The notes: generated by a model not told the origin, from the letters alone. Positions 12,144 to 22,520 are shown, counted from the stretch's first letter. The stretch is 64,000 bases of DNA from Campanula takesimana (GCA_026119855.1 JAOWBW010000868.1:124001-188000), one strand, 5' to 3'. Translations and numbers: made by a program.

Positions 12144-12224
12144 GTTACAAGAATTTTGAGGTATAGAGTAAGGGAAAGGATGCAGAATATTGCTGTGTGA
12201 TCATTCTGATCGAAAATGGTTTGA

Positions 12225-12231
12225 ATTTATA
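12225..12231 (-). promoter_or_regulatory. TATA-like box for the Tat1 antisense ORF
   Basis: On the minus strand the sequence CTATAAAT lies about 85 bp upstream of the ATG at 12143, which would place a start about 50 bp before the ATG. The region just upstream (12285-12360) carries a cluster of GCGCGC motifs like those in the LTR and leader. Confidence 0.45.
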
Positions 12232-12771
12232 GCTGTTGGAGTACCCTGCTCAGAAAAGAAAGGGGCTGGAATTCAGCAAGCCAGAAGCGCGCGCCTCCGA
12301 CAAGCGATTCCAAATGCGCGCGCCTCCCGCTACCAAAGCCAGACGCGCGCGCGTTTGACAGCAGACAGAAACAGAACATGCCCTTGTCAGTTCGAGAAGG
12401 AATCCCAGGCACGTTCAAACGCCTTCTATCTACAGAAAAGATCAATCCCACCAACAAGAGAAGCTCAAAATGACGGCAGCAAGCGCTCGGAAGGGCACAC
12501 ATTAACTTGGTCCGCCCTTAAGGCAGGTCTAAAAACTGAAATAGGATAGAAACTCACACTCAAAGTAGGGTGTCTTTCATTTTTCTCAAAAGATCAGTTT
12601 TTACAATTCATCCCCAGCACAAAGCATTCCGCAGTCAACTGTGCCCGCACCCCATCAAAAGTCAAAGTCAAACAGTCAAACATCAAAGTACGACTCAAGA
12701 CAACAACTTGGTCCGGGATGATCCACGGAACCACTGCTTCATCATCAAACAAGATCTACCTCCATTCAAAG

Positions 12772-13320
12772 CAAACGGTCCTCCGGGTCCCGCACTCCAG
12801 CAGACGGTCCTCTAGGTCCCGCACTTCAGCAGACGGTCCTCCGGGTCCCGCACTTCAGCAGACGGTCCTCCGGGTCCCGTACTTCAGCAGATGGTCCTCT
12901 GGGTCCCGCACTTCTGCAGACGGTCCTCCGGGTCCAGCACTCCAGCAAACGGTCCTCCGGGTCTCGCACTCCAGCAAACGATCCTCTAGGTCCCGCACCA
13001 GCAGACGGTCCTCCGGGTCCCGCACTTCAGCAGACGGTCCTCCAGGTCCCGCACTCCAGCAGACGGTCCTCCGGGTCCCGCACTTCAGCAGACGGTCCTC
13101 CGGGTCCCGCACTCCAGCAAACGGTCCTTCGGGTCCCGCACTCCAGCAAACGGTTCTCCGGGTCCCGCATTCCAGCAAACAGATCTCGCTATCAGCAAAC
13201 AGGTCCCGCTTACAGCAAACGGATCTCGCTCTCAGCAAACGGATCCCGTTTCCAGCAAACAGATCCCGTTTCCAGCAAACAGATCCCGCTTCCAATAAAT
13301 GGATCCCGCTATTAGCAAAT
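12772..13320 (+). repeat. Tat1 3' tandem repeat array (29-bp unit grading into about 20-bp unit)
   Basis: About 14 copies of a 29-bp unit (ACGGTCCTCCGGGTCCCGCA plus a TTCAGCAG-like tail) run from 12772 to about 13165. They grade into a shorter unit of about 20 bp (CAGCAAACGGATCCCG-like) up to 13320. Because 29 is not a multiple of three and the unit lacks stops, long false ORFs appear on both strands. Variable tandem arrays in the 3' untranslated region are typical of Tat/Ogre elements and can seed satellites. Confidence 0.92.
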
Positions 13321-13502
13321 CCGCTCACACAGGGAGCGCGCCCCTATCTCTCAAAGCTGCTCACACAGGGAGCACACCTCTATCCTCCGCAATTTCAAAT
13401 TCCTGCTTTTATCGAGTCTTTTCCTTTTCTTGGTGATGTCCTAGGCGGATGTCTGTCTTTCGTCGGCGCGTTTGCTTCGCAATCCACGCCGCCGAGGGGC
13501 TC

Positions 13503-14470
13503 TGTAGACACCCCACCTTGGACCGCTCACCCCGATTGCAAACTTGATTTTGTGTTTCTCCCTCTTTTAAGTGTTTCCTGTTAGTTTCTGTAACTTTGGT
13601 TAAGTTTCAGACGGACTCCGTTAAGTCCTGGGGCTAAACTGAATAACAGTTCTAACTTTCTAGTCCATTCTGTCAGAAATCGCCTCTCAGAGTCGCGCGC
13701 CTCCGCCCCTTGAGGCCAGACGCGCGCGCTTCTGGGGCGTGTCAGTTACAGATTCTGCCCAAGAATCTCTCCCTTGCTCATTATACATGATTTTTCTCGG
13801 GAAAGATTTCTTGGAGACTCCGTTTGGCTCCAAAAACAGTCACTTTTCAACTATAAAAACCCCTCCAATCCATCATTGGAGGAGGACCTTGGACATCATT
13901 ACTTTCAAACATTTTTTACTCACTTCTTTCCTAGACTTCTTCTTGGGACTTCTTCAACAAAGTATTCAACCTCTTCTTCAAGGCTTTACAAGAGGTTCTT
14001 TTTTAAGGATACTATAGGTAAAAGTCTTAATCATTTCTCCTCTCCTTCTTCTTCTTCTTCTTCTTCTTCTTCAATCAAATGTGCAATCACCCAAAACCAT
14101 TTGGGACATGACACCAACGGTCATTACATTGAATTGGCCTAGGAGTCATCTCCCTACATTTCAAACTCTAAAACCCCTTTTTATCATCATTTTAATAGGA
14201 AGAACACATTTATCTTAAAAAGTGAATTATGAACAAACAAGACCGACTTTGCTCGGGCAAAATGGGTGTTTAAGTACTTCCTATTTCGTAACCTAACCCC
14301 CGAACCCCTCATCCCAAAGAATCTCTGTTTTCATAAATCAAACTTAGGCTCATAAACATTAGATTTTCTTACGTTCCATAAAAACGTGGGTGGCGACTCT
14401 AAAACACAATTAGACATCCTAGGATAACTCACCGCTCTAGCCAAGTGGGGGTTTCCCCGGGGTATCTATA
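13503..14470 (+). repeat. Tat1 3' LTR
   Basis: This is a 968-bp copy of the 5' LTR, preceded by a short purine stretch (GAGGGG, about 13494-13499) that may be the polypurine tract. It lacks about 33 bp present in both the 5' LTR and the solo LTR. The end GGTATCTATA is followed immediately by the target duplication ATTGG. Confidence 0.95.
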
Positions 14471-14475
14471 ATTGG

Positions 14476-14934
14476 ATAGCAAAGTTTCTCAAGATACTCT
14501 ACATAGCCTTTCATTTTAAGCATGTGAGGACTCACTTGTTGCCCTTCACTCATTTTTCAAGAAGTGAATGCAACAATGGTCTTGTACCTCTCTTGCCTAG
14601 CTTGCTCTTGAAACATGGCTCTTAACTCCATGCCTATCTCATAGGCTTCCAAATGTTCCAAACTTTGTTGGAGTTTTGAGCACATAGTGGCAAGCATGAG
14701 ACAACTTACATCTCTAGAATCATTACGATGTTTCTTGTAATTGTCTCTTTTTGCCCTAGGGGCTTTGGCTTTTGGTTCTGCAGGAAGAGGCCCATCGAGA
14801 ATATACAACTTATCTTCTTGCCTTAGAACAATTCTTAGGCTACGGATCCAATCTATAAAGTTCCTACCATTCTCTTGGAGCTTATCCTTCTCAAGGATCG
14901 ATCGCAACGAAATTGATTGAGTGTTGGTTGTCAT
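14476..14934 (-). pseudogene. Copia-1 gag N-terminus
   Basis: The gag start (ATG at 14934) reads MTTNTQSISLRSILEKDKL and continues with the copia gag core (DWIRSLRIVLRQEDKLYILD). It lies in the same orientation as the fragment at 1-1224. The ORF closes at 14557, so a stop or frameshift precedes the Tat1 insertion at 14475. Removing Tat1 and one ATTGG copy rejoins the two gag halves in one element. I cannot assign the lineage. Confidence 0.9.
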
Positions 14935-16407
14935 TATCTACAATTATGCAAAAATTTCCAAAATTTAATAAGTACCAATTTCATTGAAGAAATAAATAAT
15001 GTATTTTTCCAAAAAATACTCCCACTAAATTATACAACCTTCTTATACATCCAATGTATAATATAATTTAAATGGGTTAAGATCTAACTTTAATATAATT
15101 TCAAGTACACTTTGGCGCACCGCTCAAAATCAAATTAATTAGGTAGACAACTCTTGTCAATCATATCTCATATGACTCTTATATCCTTTTATGAGATTCT
15201 TTAAGAAATCCAATTTCAAAAAGCATGTTAAATCTCATCTTTGCCTAGGCCCAAAACTGTTTTGACGCCTAATTAAGTCCAACCATTTTAAACGCATAGG
15301 AAACTCTTATTCACTCATCTTGCTCATACATGAATAAAATCAATGCACCTTTTCCCATGTACAAACAAGTGTTTTAATCATGGCATGGCAAAAAGGACTT
15401 AAAACTTTTCTTGAATGTTTATCACATATAGTATTCAACACATTTATGAGCACATAATATAAACATGTTACGCATCAAGTTTAGACACTAATTAAATTAA
15501 TCTCCATTAATATAAGCACAATATTTATGTGTCATTAGTTTCTCTATAATTATGAGGATGAGACTCTTTGAACTTTGGTTTTCATCTCCAAATCAAGACA
15601 ACAAGAAGTGCGGCCGAACTAAGCCATATGGCAACCACAATTCCGCACTAATTCAAGAAACCAAGAAAGTAGTCCATGTGTCCGAAACTAAGCAATAGAT
15701 GGTCTCGATGAACGTAGGCCAATTGCATCCACAATTCCACATGGATCTCCAATCTTTGAATCAAGAACTTTGTTTCTCAATTTTGCAATTATGAACTCTT
15801 CATAATTCTAACTTCGTTTATCTTTAAAACTTTGATTGCGATCAAGTTTGGGAAACACAATCTCGATGAACGTAGATTAGCCATGCAAACCTTGAACCAA
15901 TCTTAGAATCACAAGACTAAAACAAATAGGAAAATTAAACCCAAGATCCACACCCAAAAATAATTGCCCAATACCCGCTCCAGACCAGCAGGTCCGGCCG
16001 GGTACTGTCACTGGTTCGGTCGGACCTCCTCGAAAAATTCCAGATTTTTGAATCTGACCAAAACCAAACGCCAGAACCACGCTCCAGACCCAAGGGTCCG
16101 GCCGGGTCCTTGCTCTGGTCTGGTCGGACCTACGCCAGAAATTTTAAAGTTCGAAAATTTGTCTCAAAAATTTTTTTCCCCGATTATCAAAACTTTGATC
16201 CAATCAGAAATTGATAACCCAAACAATTTTAAATCCAACATAATTTTTATTTTGATTGAATTGTGCGATTAAAGTTTCTAAAACAATAAACCACATAAAA
16301 TCATAAAACACATAAACATCATAATCCCAATATTCATATCATGCTAGGCACATAAACAATTTATATACACACAACATGATCTTAGTATTGAAATAATCAT
16401 CATGAAC
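14935..16407 (-). other. Copia-1 untranslated leader
   Basis: These 1.5 kb between gag ATG and primer site are AT-rich with no credible gene. They contain two diverged copies of a segment around GGTCCGGCCGGGT (about 15978-16030 and 16082-16125), which the spurious small ORFs on both strands overlap. Confidence 0.7.
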
Positions 16408-16422
16408 GGGGCTCTGATACCA
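16408..16422 (-). other. Copia-1 primer binding site (initiator tRNA-Met)
   Basis: On the minus strand the sequence TGGTATCAGAGCCCC lies directly inside the LTR end CCCAACA. It is the classical copia primer site complementary to the 3' end of initiator tRNA-Met, and it fixes both the orientation and the LTR boundary. Confidence 0.92.
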
Positions 16423-16423
16423 C

Positions 16424-18024
16424 TGTTGGGTTTCATAGTAACACGCGCAGCGGAATTAAGCATTTAATTTTTTTATGAAACCCAAAGCCTATAAATCCAT
16501 TCATATGATTATATCAAATACTTGTAATATGAATACTAGAATACTAACCCTTGATGACTTTGAATTTCAACCTTTAGTCTTGGTGGAGATTTAGAAACTT
16601 GATCACGAACACAAAGCTTGAACACGAACTTTGAAGATGATAAGCTTCACCCTCTAGCGGTATCCATACCACGAACGAATATCAAGGAACTTCTTGATCT
16701 TGGTTGCTAGACCAAAATTATGAAACACACTTTCACAATTATTTTGACTATATGGAATTATGAATTTCTTGATCTAATCAAGAATATTGTTCTCTCAATA
16801 AACTAGGAATCAATTGCTTAATGGCTGATGAAAAGATCCTTTTATAGGTCCTAGTTATTAACCCTTAATGACCTAGGATTCCTAAATCCTGTCACCTTAA
16901 TTAAGGCAATTCCCTTTTGTCACAAAAAATCTGGCACGGTCGTGCCCTATATCTGGCACGGTCGTGCCAATAGGGTCGAGCTGCCCTTCCTTTCGCTTAA
17001 TATTGGCACGGTCATGCTTTATAATCGGCACGGCCGTGCCTAGCACGGTCGTGCATCTTAAACCAGCACGAGCGTGCCAAATGCTGCGAGAAAAAAATTC
17101 CTTTTTTTGACTTTTGGCACGGTCGTGCGTTATAAGTGACACGCTAATGCTGAACCATTCAGCACGGTCGTGCCCTTTAAACAGCACGGTCGTGCCAGAC
17201 CAAAAAACCAGATTTTTCCATAATTCCAATTTAGTCCTTTAGGATTCATTCTATTCGTGTGTGACCCTCTAGGATTACACTAAGTTGGCAATGGGTCCAA
17301 ACATGATCCCATAAGATATGATTAGGTTCTAGCAAACCGTCATACCTACCCAAATAGTGTAACTAGATACAAGTTTGCATTCCATTTAGAACATGTCACA
17401 ATCCCTTTGTCCACGATGTCATTGAACACAAGTCATGGTCAACAAGTCAACTTGTTTTCGTTCAATACTTTCTCGATTCTGAATATGTTGATAATTCAAA
17501 TGCTATTGATCCAATCAATCCATTTGAGTCCAGCCGAACATTTCATCAACATCATTCCTACGAGGGGTCCAAGCTTGACATCTATCCAAAGAGGGACAAA
17601 TCCATTTAGCTTATTACTCTTCCCTACGTGAATCCGATTATGCCAATCATAGCCTTTATAACTACCCGGTTAAAGGTAGCGTTTGAATATGTCAAACATA
17701 ATGTTCATCAAGTGGAAGACTATAATAACTTCATGTCTAAGGATTCGAATGATATAACTAATATGAGATATATGTAGGACATAGACCATGACATAAATCT
17801 CATACAGCGGGTCATGTCCGGTACCTTGTTCCAAACAAGTACCCATAAATTTAACATGATTATCCCATGATCATTTAGCCTTTATATCAGTGCTTATCAA
17901 GTACTAGGGATGGAGATTATTATAAGTAAACATGAACAACAATAATAATCAAAACATTTCTTTATTAATATGAAATAAATGATAACAATTACAACGTTTA
18001 TTAAACGTGCCTAGGGAACCAACA
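16424..18024 (-). repeat. Copia-1 5' LTR (about 1.6 kb)
   Basis: The LTR lies between the primer site and the Tat2 sequence. Its inner end is CCCAACA on the minus strand. Its outer end starts TGTTGGTTCCC at 18024; a start at 18030 (TGTTGGTG) is also possible. The partner LTR is left of the window, so length and target duplication cannot be verified. It includes a cluster of GGCACGGTCGTGCC-like near-palindromes (16933-17194). Confidence 0.8.
16933..17194. repeat. Cluster of about ten GGCACGGTCGTGCC near-palindromes
   Basis: Ten exact or near copies of a 14-bp motif (GGCACG, two bases, CGTGCC) lie within 262 bp at irregular spacing of 15-50 bp, separated by AT-rich sequence. They are CpG-rich against an AT-rich background. 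The cluster sits inside the Copia-1 LTR, where a regulatory or methylation role is possible but unproven. Confidence 0.85.
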
Positions 18025-18030
18025 CCAACA

Positions 18031-19201
18031 TTAACTGGTGATGATGACAATGTTCGTTCCCCCATGCTGCCTTCACCTTCTATGAACGCTGCCCACAATG
18101 TCGAGAAAGCTAGATGGTTATAAGAAGGGTTTGTTAAGCCTTCTGATCCTGAAGGTCTCGGCGATCTTAATGAAGAAGCTATCAACAGAGCCGCTCCTTT
18201 GAAATGTCTGATTACAGATGCGCATGATGATGTCAAAATCATACTGGGTTGTGCAGCAATAAAACGGGCTGCCGACACCGTGCAGGTTGATAACATGCCT
18301 ACTCGGGATAATGATGACATCTTTTGCGCCGCGGGCATAAACTTTTCTTTGGTATGTCTCCCTTATTATTATTGTCTTTGTACTCCCTTGCTTCTTTTGA
18401 CTCATCTCGCCACCTTAACCTCTTTTCCTGTGTTGCAGTTGGGCAGCTCTCTGGTGGCTTATCATTGCAAAGTTTGGACTAACTGCTAAACTAGAAGACA
18501 ATGAGGAATTGTTGCAAAAGGCTTCAAAGTCCCATGAAAGTCTGACTAGAAGAGTGGCCCGGCGGGATGCTACAATCAATGACCTGAACGGCGCCAACGA
18601 GGCTTTGCGGAAAAGGCTTGAAGCAAAGGAAGCTTTGGAAAGGGAACTTGAGGCAGTTAAGGCGGAATTTGATACCGCTAGAACGGATCACCTTGCTAGT
18701 GTTGGTCTTTTGACTGGAGAAAATCAGCGCTTGAAGGATGAAAACCAACATTTAAGGGATGAGAATCAACGAGTGAAGGCCGAACTTGTCGCTCATGCTG
18801 AGGCTTCTACCAAATTGAAAGAACAAGCCTCAAAAGACCTTGCTGACTCTATGGATATAAGAGACCAATCCATTTTGCAGGTTATGTGTGCCGCTGCAGC
18901 CGATCGAGAAGAAATTCCCACAATTACTATAGAACGTTTGGCTAAATGGGGCTCCGAGCATATTTACAGTGAACATTCTCGCCGTGGTCACCCTTTGGTG
19001 CCTTACTCTAAGGAAGAGCTTGAGACTTTAAGGGGAGAAGACTTCATATTCAAACGGCCTAAATGGACTCCTCCTCCTATTATCAAACCAAATGCCATTA
19101 CTTTGTGGGATACTTTGTGTGAGGAGAAAAATGCTGCTCTTGATGAAGCCCGTAAATCTGCTCTTTCTGGCGCTGATAAGGTTCATATCAAGAACAATTA
19201 A
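18031..19201 (+). pseudogene. Spliced coiled-coil gene antisense to Tat2 (3' part)
   Basis: The plus strand is open from 18031 to 18351 except for one TAA at about 18118, and it begins abruptly at the Copia-1 LTR. An 87-bp GT-AG intron (18352-18438, GTATGT ... TGTTGCAG) follows. The first exon ends on a codon boundary and the second continues in the same frame (LGSSLVAYHCKVWT) until a one-base frameshift near 18480. From there 18482-19201 is open: a long coiled coil (heptad-rich, three ENQ(R/H)(L/V)(K/R)-type repeats at about 18720-18780), then a globular tail (RGHPLVPYSKEEL, KRPKWTPPP) to the stop at 19199. It resembles the tail of plant proteins labelled putative gypsy-type transposon; this is not confirmed. 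It lies opposite to Tat2 gag-pol, like antisense gene 23 of maize Grande. Confidence 0.6.
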
Positions 19202-19503
19202 GATGCTAATGCTCCTGGCTCAAAATATTTCTTGTGTCTTTTCGTCAAACTCTGGCTTTTAATTAATTTTATCTTGCCGGCTTGTATGCCGTTTATTATG
19301 TTGGGGGCTTGTGAGCCTTTCAGACAATTTTATGCTTCCCGTTTCTTTTTACTTGTGACACTTAGTAATTTGATTTGGGCATCTCATGTTCATACTTCCA
19401 CTAAATGTAAGGTTTTCTTTAGGCAACCTTGCTTCTTTTGTTTGCTTTGACTTCTCGCTCCTTATGTTTCTCAAAACATGCCTTTCCATGAAAAACCCCT
19501 TTA
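19202..19503 (+). other. Spacer between antisense gene and hairpin array
   Basis: This T-rich stretch follows the stop of the coiled-coil gene and could be its 3' untranslated region. A short stop-free stretch at 19232-19450 has no supporting feature. Confidence 0.4.
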
Positions 19504-20043
19504 TTTGTGTCGCAAGTGCTTATACAAGTAGCATCTGCTTAGGTTTATACAAGTAACCTTAATTTATGCCGCGAATGCTTATACAAGTAGCATTCGCAAA
19601 GGTTTATACAAGTAACCTTTTTATCATGTCGCAAATGTTTATACAAGTAAAATTTGCTGAGGTTTATACAAGTAACCTCAATTCATGTCGCAAATTTTTA
19701 TACAAGTAACATTTACTGAGGTTTATACAAGTAACCTCAATTCATGCTGCGAATGCTTATACAAGTAGCATTTGCAAAGGTTTATAAAAGTAACATTTTT
19801 ATCATGTCGTAAATGTTTATACAAGTAACATTTGCTGAGGTTTATACAAGTAACCTCAATTCATGCCGTAAATGCTTATACAAGTAGCATTTGCAAAGGT
19901 TTATACAAGTAACCTTCTTATCATGTCGCAAATGTTTATACAAGTAACATTTGCTGAGGTTTATACAAGTAACCTCTTTATCATTTCGCAAATGTTTATA
20001 CAAGTAACATTTGCTGAGGTTTATACAAGTAACCTCAATTCAT
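19504..20043. repeat. Tat2 tandem array: nine 60-bp units, each with two hairpins
   Basis: Nine units of almost exactly 60 bp each contain two palindromic halves with the constant loop TATACAAGT. The A half has stems such as GCAAATGTT/AACATTTGC, GCGAATGC/GCATTCGC and GTAAATGC/GCATTTGC. The B half has TGAGGTT/AACCTCA or AAAGGTT/AACCTTT. Stem bases change together on both sides (GTT/AAC to GCT/AGC, AAAT/ATTT to GAAT/ATTC, GAGG/CCTC to AAGG/CCTT), while the non-palindromic loop stays fixed in 17 of 18 hairpins. The array lies in the 3' region of Tat2, between two opposite-strand genes. Confidence 0.95.
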
Positions 20044-20339
20044 GTCTTAGACGCGTGATGTCATCATGCTCTTGTCTCTTCCGTCATCATATACACGTGT
20101 GCAGTGTATAATGCTCAGATCGCCATAATTTCGAGTGATGTTAGGGTGAAGGTTGCCGCTTATGTACGTGAGTTATTATTTTGACTTAACTCCTAGCCCC
20201 CAAAATCGAGTGAGGTCTGACATGAATCCTTTGATGTGACCGCTTGAGCTTCTATTTTCATCATTTCCTCAAGAACTAAATGAGCGCTATGTGCATTTAT
20301 GGTGACTTTTGTTATTTTGACTCTTCATATATCTGGGCC

Positions 20340-20346
20340 TATAAAA
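20340..20346 (+). promoter_or_regulatory. TATA-like box before the acidic antisense ORF
   Basis: The sequence CCTATAAAAGG lies about 65 bp upstream of ATG 20411. A pyrimidine-rich stretch (CTCTTCTTCTCATTCTTCTC) sits just before the ATG, as in many plant 5' leaders. The box lies on the strand opposite to Tat2 gag-pol. Confidence 0.5.
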
Positions 20347-20410
20347 GGTGACCTTTGTCATCATACTTTTTCATTTTTAAGAAATCCTCTTCTTCTCATT
20401 CTTCTCGCTA

Positions 20411-20834
20411 ATGTCTTCTGACTCCTTTAACTACAAAGATCAGGACATGGGTGGCTGGGATTCAGATTCCACCTATCCACCTTTTCCACCTACTCCTCCA
20501 GAATCATCTCCCTCTGATAGCAATGGTGAACATTCCTCACCCACTGCTCTTTCTAGCTCTGATGGTTCATCTTCTTCTAATAAGAGTAAGTCTTCCGACT
20601 TCCGATGGTGAAGAGACTGATGAAGAAGAAAACGACGACTCTGGAGACCAGAATGACAACGTTGATGGCAACCAAAATGGGAACAACAATAAAGATGCGG
20701 AGATGCCACCAGTTGAATCCTCTAGCAGCTCCGATGACTCTGGTGAGGAAGGAGATGATGAGATGGGGGAAGATGATGATGATGATGATGGAGGGAATCC
20801 CGCTGTAGTTGTTATAGTCATAGTTCTTCCTTAG
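20411..20834 (+). pseudogene. Acidic Ser/Asp-rich ORF antisense to Tat2
   Basis: The ORF starts at ATG 20411, downstream of a TATA-like box, with a Ser/Pro-rich segment (PPFPPTPPESSPSDSNGE) and a poly-Ser stretch. A frameshift at about 20600 moves the reading to the frame that continues with DGEETDEEENDD, an Asn-rich part, an SSSSSDDSGEE part and a GEDDDDDD tract, ending at 20834. Its composition is that of a disordered acidic protein, and I recognise no family. The opposite strand of the same region gives Ser-rich open frames that are only shadows. It lies just behind the integrase gene, the same relative place as the Tat1 antisense ORF. Confidence 0.45.
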
Positions 20835-21395
20835 TTTGTGTTAATTTCTTTTTGTGCTTATGGAGGCCGGTATTTGGGCCTGGTGTGGGATTACCCCCTT
20901 TTGTTTGTGAATATCAAGACCATGATGTTGTTGGGTTTCCTTTAATATATTTTCTGCTTTATTTCTTATTTTCTGTACCCTTGACTTTTCCAGATTGTTG
21001 TACCTCCAATGGTTTCCTTCCCGCTATTGATCTTGCTTAGAGATTGCGGGTTATTGACCAAGTATTCATCATATCAATATGCACAACATGAGCATACAAA
21101 CGTAAAGTTAACACACCAGTAAATCAGGGTACTGTAAGTTATAGCAGTTTTGCGGAAAATAACTTAGAATCAAGCAATCTCATAACACATCATCATTAAG
21201 ATTTACTTAGCCTTTCCCAAATTACAATTCATAAAGTTTTTTCCAAACACGAAAATAACCATCCCAATCAAACACAAATAAATAAACTAACATACTATGG
21301 TCTTAATAGTTTCATGACCATTTTAGGAAAAACATGTAGATTATAAACCTCTTAAACAGAAAAAGAGTTTTTCGCGACATGGTAAACTTCCAAAG
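20835..21395. other. Gap between acidic ORF and Tat2 integrase end
   Basis: Neither strand shows a credible gene. Read on the plus strand it would be the 3' end of the acidic antisense gene; read on the minus strand it is the start of the Tat2 3' untranslated region. Confidence 0.4.
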
Positions 21396-22520
21396 TTATG
21401 GATAATACCGCTTCAAGTGGTCAATGCTCCAAGCATTTTTGATCTCCTTCCCGTCGGCATCCTTGAGGCCGGTATGTTCCATCTCGCACAATCTTGTCCA
21501 CCTAAAAAGGTCCTTCCCACTTGGGGTCCAGCTTCGAGAATCCTGGCTTTGGCCCTGTTGCCTCCATACTCCTAAGGGCCCAATCCCCCATACTGAGAGC
21601 CCGCCTCTTAACCCGCCTATCATGCTGGGACTTCATCCTTTGTTTATAGTTGATCATTTTCATCCTTGCTTGATGTCGCCGCTCTTTTCTTAGATCTAGC
21701 TCATTGCACCTTCTCTGGTCATTTCTTGCTTCATCATAGCGAGCTACTCTGTGCGTTGGCAAGGCCATTTTCGCTGGTGTCATAGCTTCTGATCCATATG
21801 TTAAGGCAAAAGTGGTTTCTCCAGTTGATCCCTTGATGGTTGTCCTCAAATACCATAGGGCTTTAGGAAGCTCTTCCAACATGTTGCCCCACGCTCCTTG
21901 ATGTTTTTGGACAATACATCCAGTACTTTCTTGTTGGCGGCTTCCACCTGCCCATTACACTGTGGCCTATAAACCGCAGAAGTCCAATGCTTCACATTCA
22001 ATCTAGCACATTCCGCTGTCAATCTATGTCCAAACTGAGGTCCATTATCTGAAATGGTGGCCCTTGGTAATCCGTACCTACACCATATATTTTCCGTGAC
22101 AAAGTGTATTATATCATCAACCTTTGTGGATACCAGTGCCTTAGCTGCCGTCCACTTTGTGAAGTAGTCTACAGCAACAACAACCATCTGATACCCACCT
22201 TTAGCCTTAGGAAAGGGTCCTATGAGATCAATCCCCCACATATCAAATGACCATGCCGCGACCATGGGAGTTTGTTCTGTGGCGGGTTGCCGGGGAATGT
22301 GGGCATGCCGCTGACATTGATCACACCTTTTAACATACTCTTCCGCGTCTTTCTTCAACGTGGGCCAATAATACCCATGAAACATCACCTTATCAGCCAA
22401 TGTCCTTGCACCAGGGTGTCCCCCACACACGCCTTCATGAATTTTGAATAGGACTTGACTTGTTAGACTGGGACCTACACATCTCAGCAGAGGTTTTGAA
22501 AATGACCGTCTGTATAATAT
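21396..22520 (-). pseudogene. Tat2 integrase
   Basis: Reading from about 22520 downwards, the HHCC finger is seen as IHEGVCGGHPGAR ... CDQCQ. The core follows with MWGIDLIGPF, ISDNGPQF and NGQVEAANK, so the D-D-E triad is present. Frameshifts near 21870 and 21510 split the C-terminal part (ALTYGSEAM ... DPKWEGPF ... HLKRYYP). The stop is at 21396. The domain would insert cDNA into the genome but is broken in this copy. Confidence 0.88.

Larger units (their letters stand above)
1230..14470 (+). mobile_element. Tat1: near-complete Ty3/gypsy Tat-lineage LTR retrotransposon
   Basis: This 13.2-kb element is bounded by two LTRs that start TGTAGACACCCC and end GGTATCTAYA. It is flanked by a perfect 5-bp target duplication, ATTGG at 1225-1229 and 14471-14475. 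The internal order is primer site, 2.5-kb leader, gag-protease-G-patch, RT, RNase H, a second (archaeal-type) RNase H, integrase, small RNA-like hairpins, an antisense ORF, a tandem repeat array and the 3' LTR. The double RNase H, the tRNA-Arg-like primer site, the large size and the antisense ORF all fit the Tat/Ogre lineage. It sits inside the gag gene of minus-strand Copia-1. Frameshifts near 5285, 7680 and 8350 and a stop at 8954 show that this copy is not autonomous. Confidence 0.95.

Noticed and set aside
12718..13584. 288-codon ORF on the plus strand and 157-codon ORF on the minus strand
   Set aside because: Both run through the 29-bp tandem array; the unit lacks stops, so all frames stay open and cycle every three units.
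16408..16422. tRNA gene
   Set aside because: The tRNA-like match is only the 3' complement used as a primer site; no cloverleaf is present.
19504..20043. CRISPR-like array
   Set aside because: The regular 60-bp period with hairpins is superficially similar, but there are no variable spacers, and the context is a plant retrotransposon.
20473..20821. Minus-strand Ser-rich ORFs
   Set aside because: Shadows of the acidic plus-strand ORF, caused by GAT/GAA repeats.
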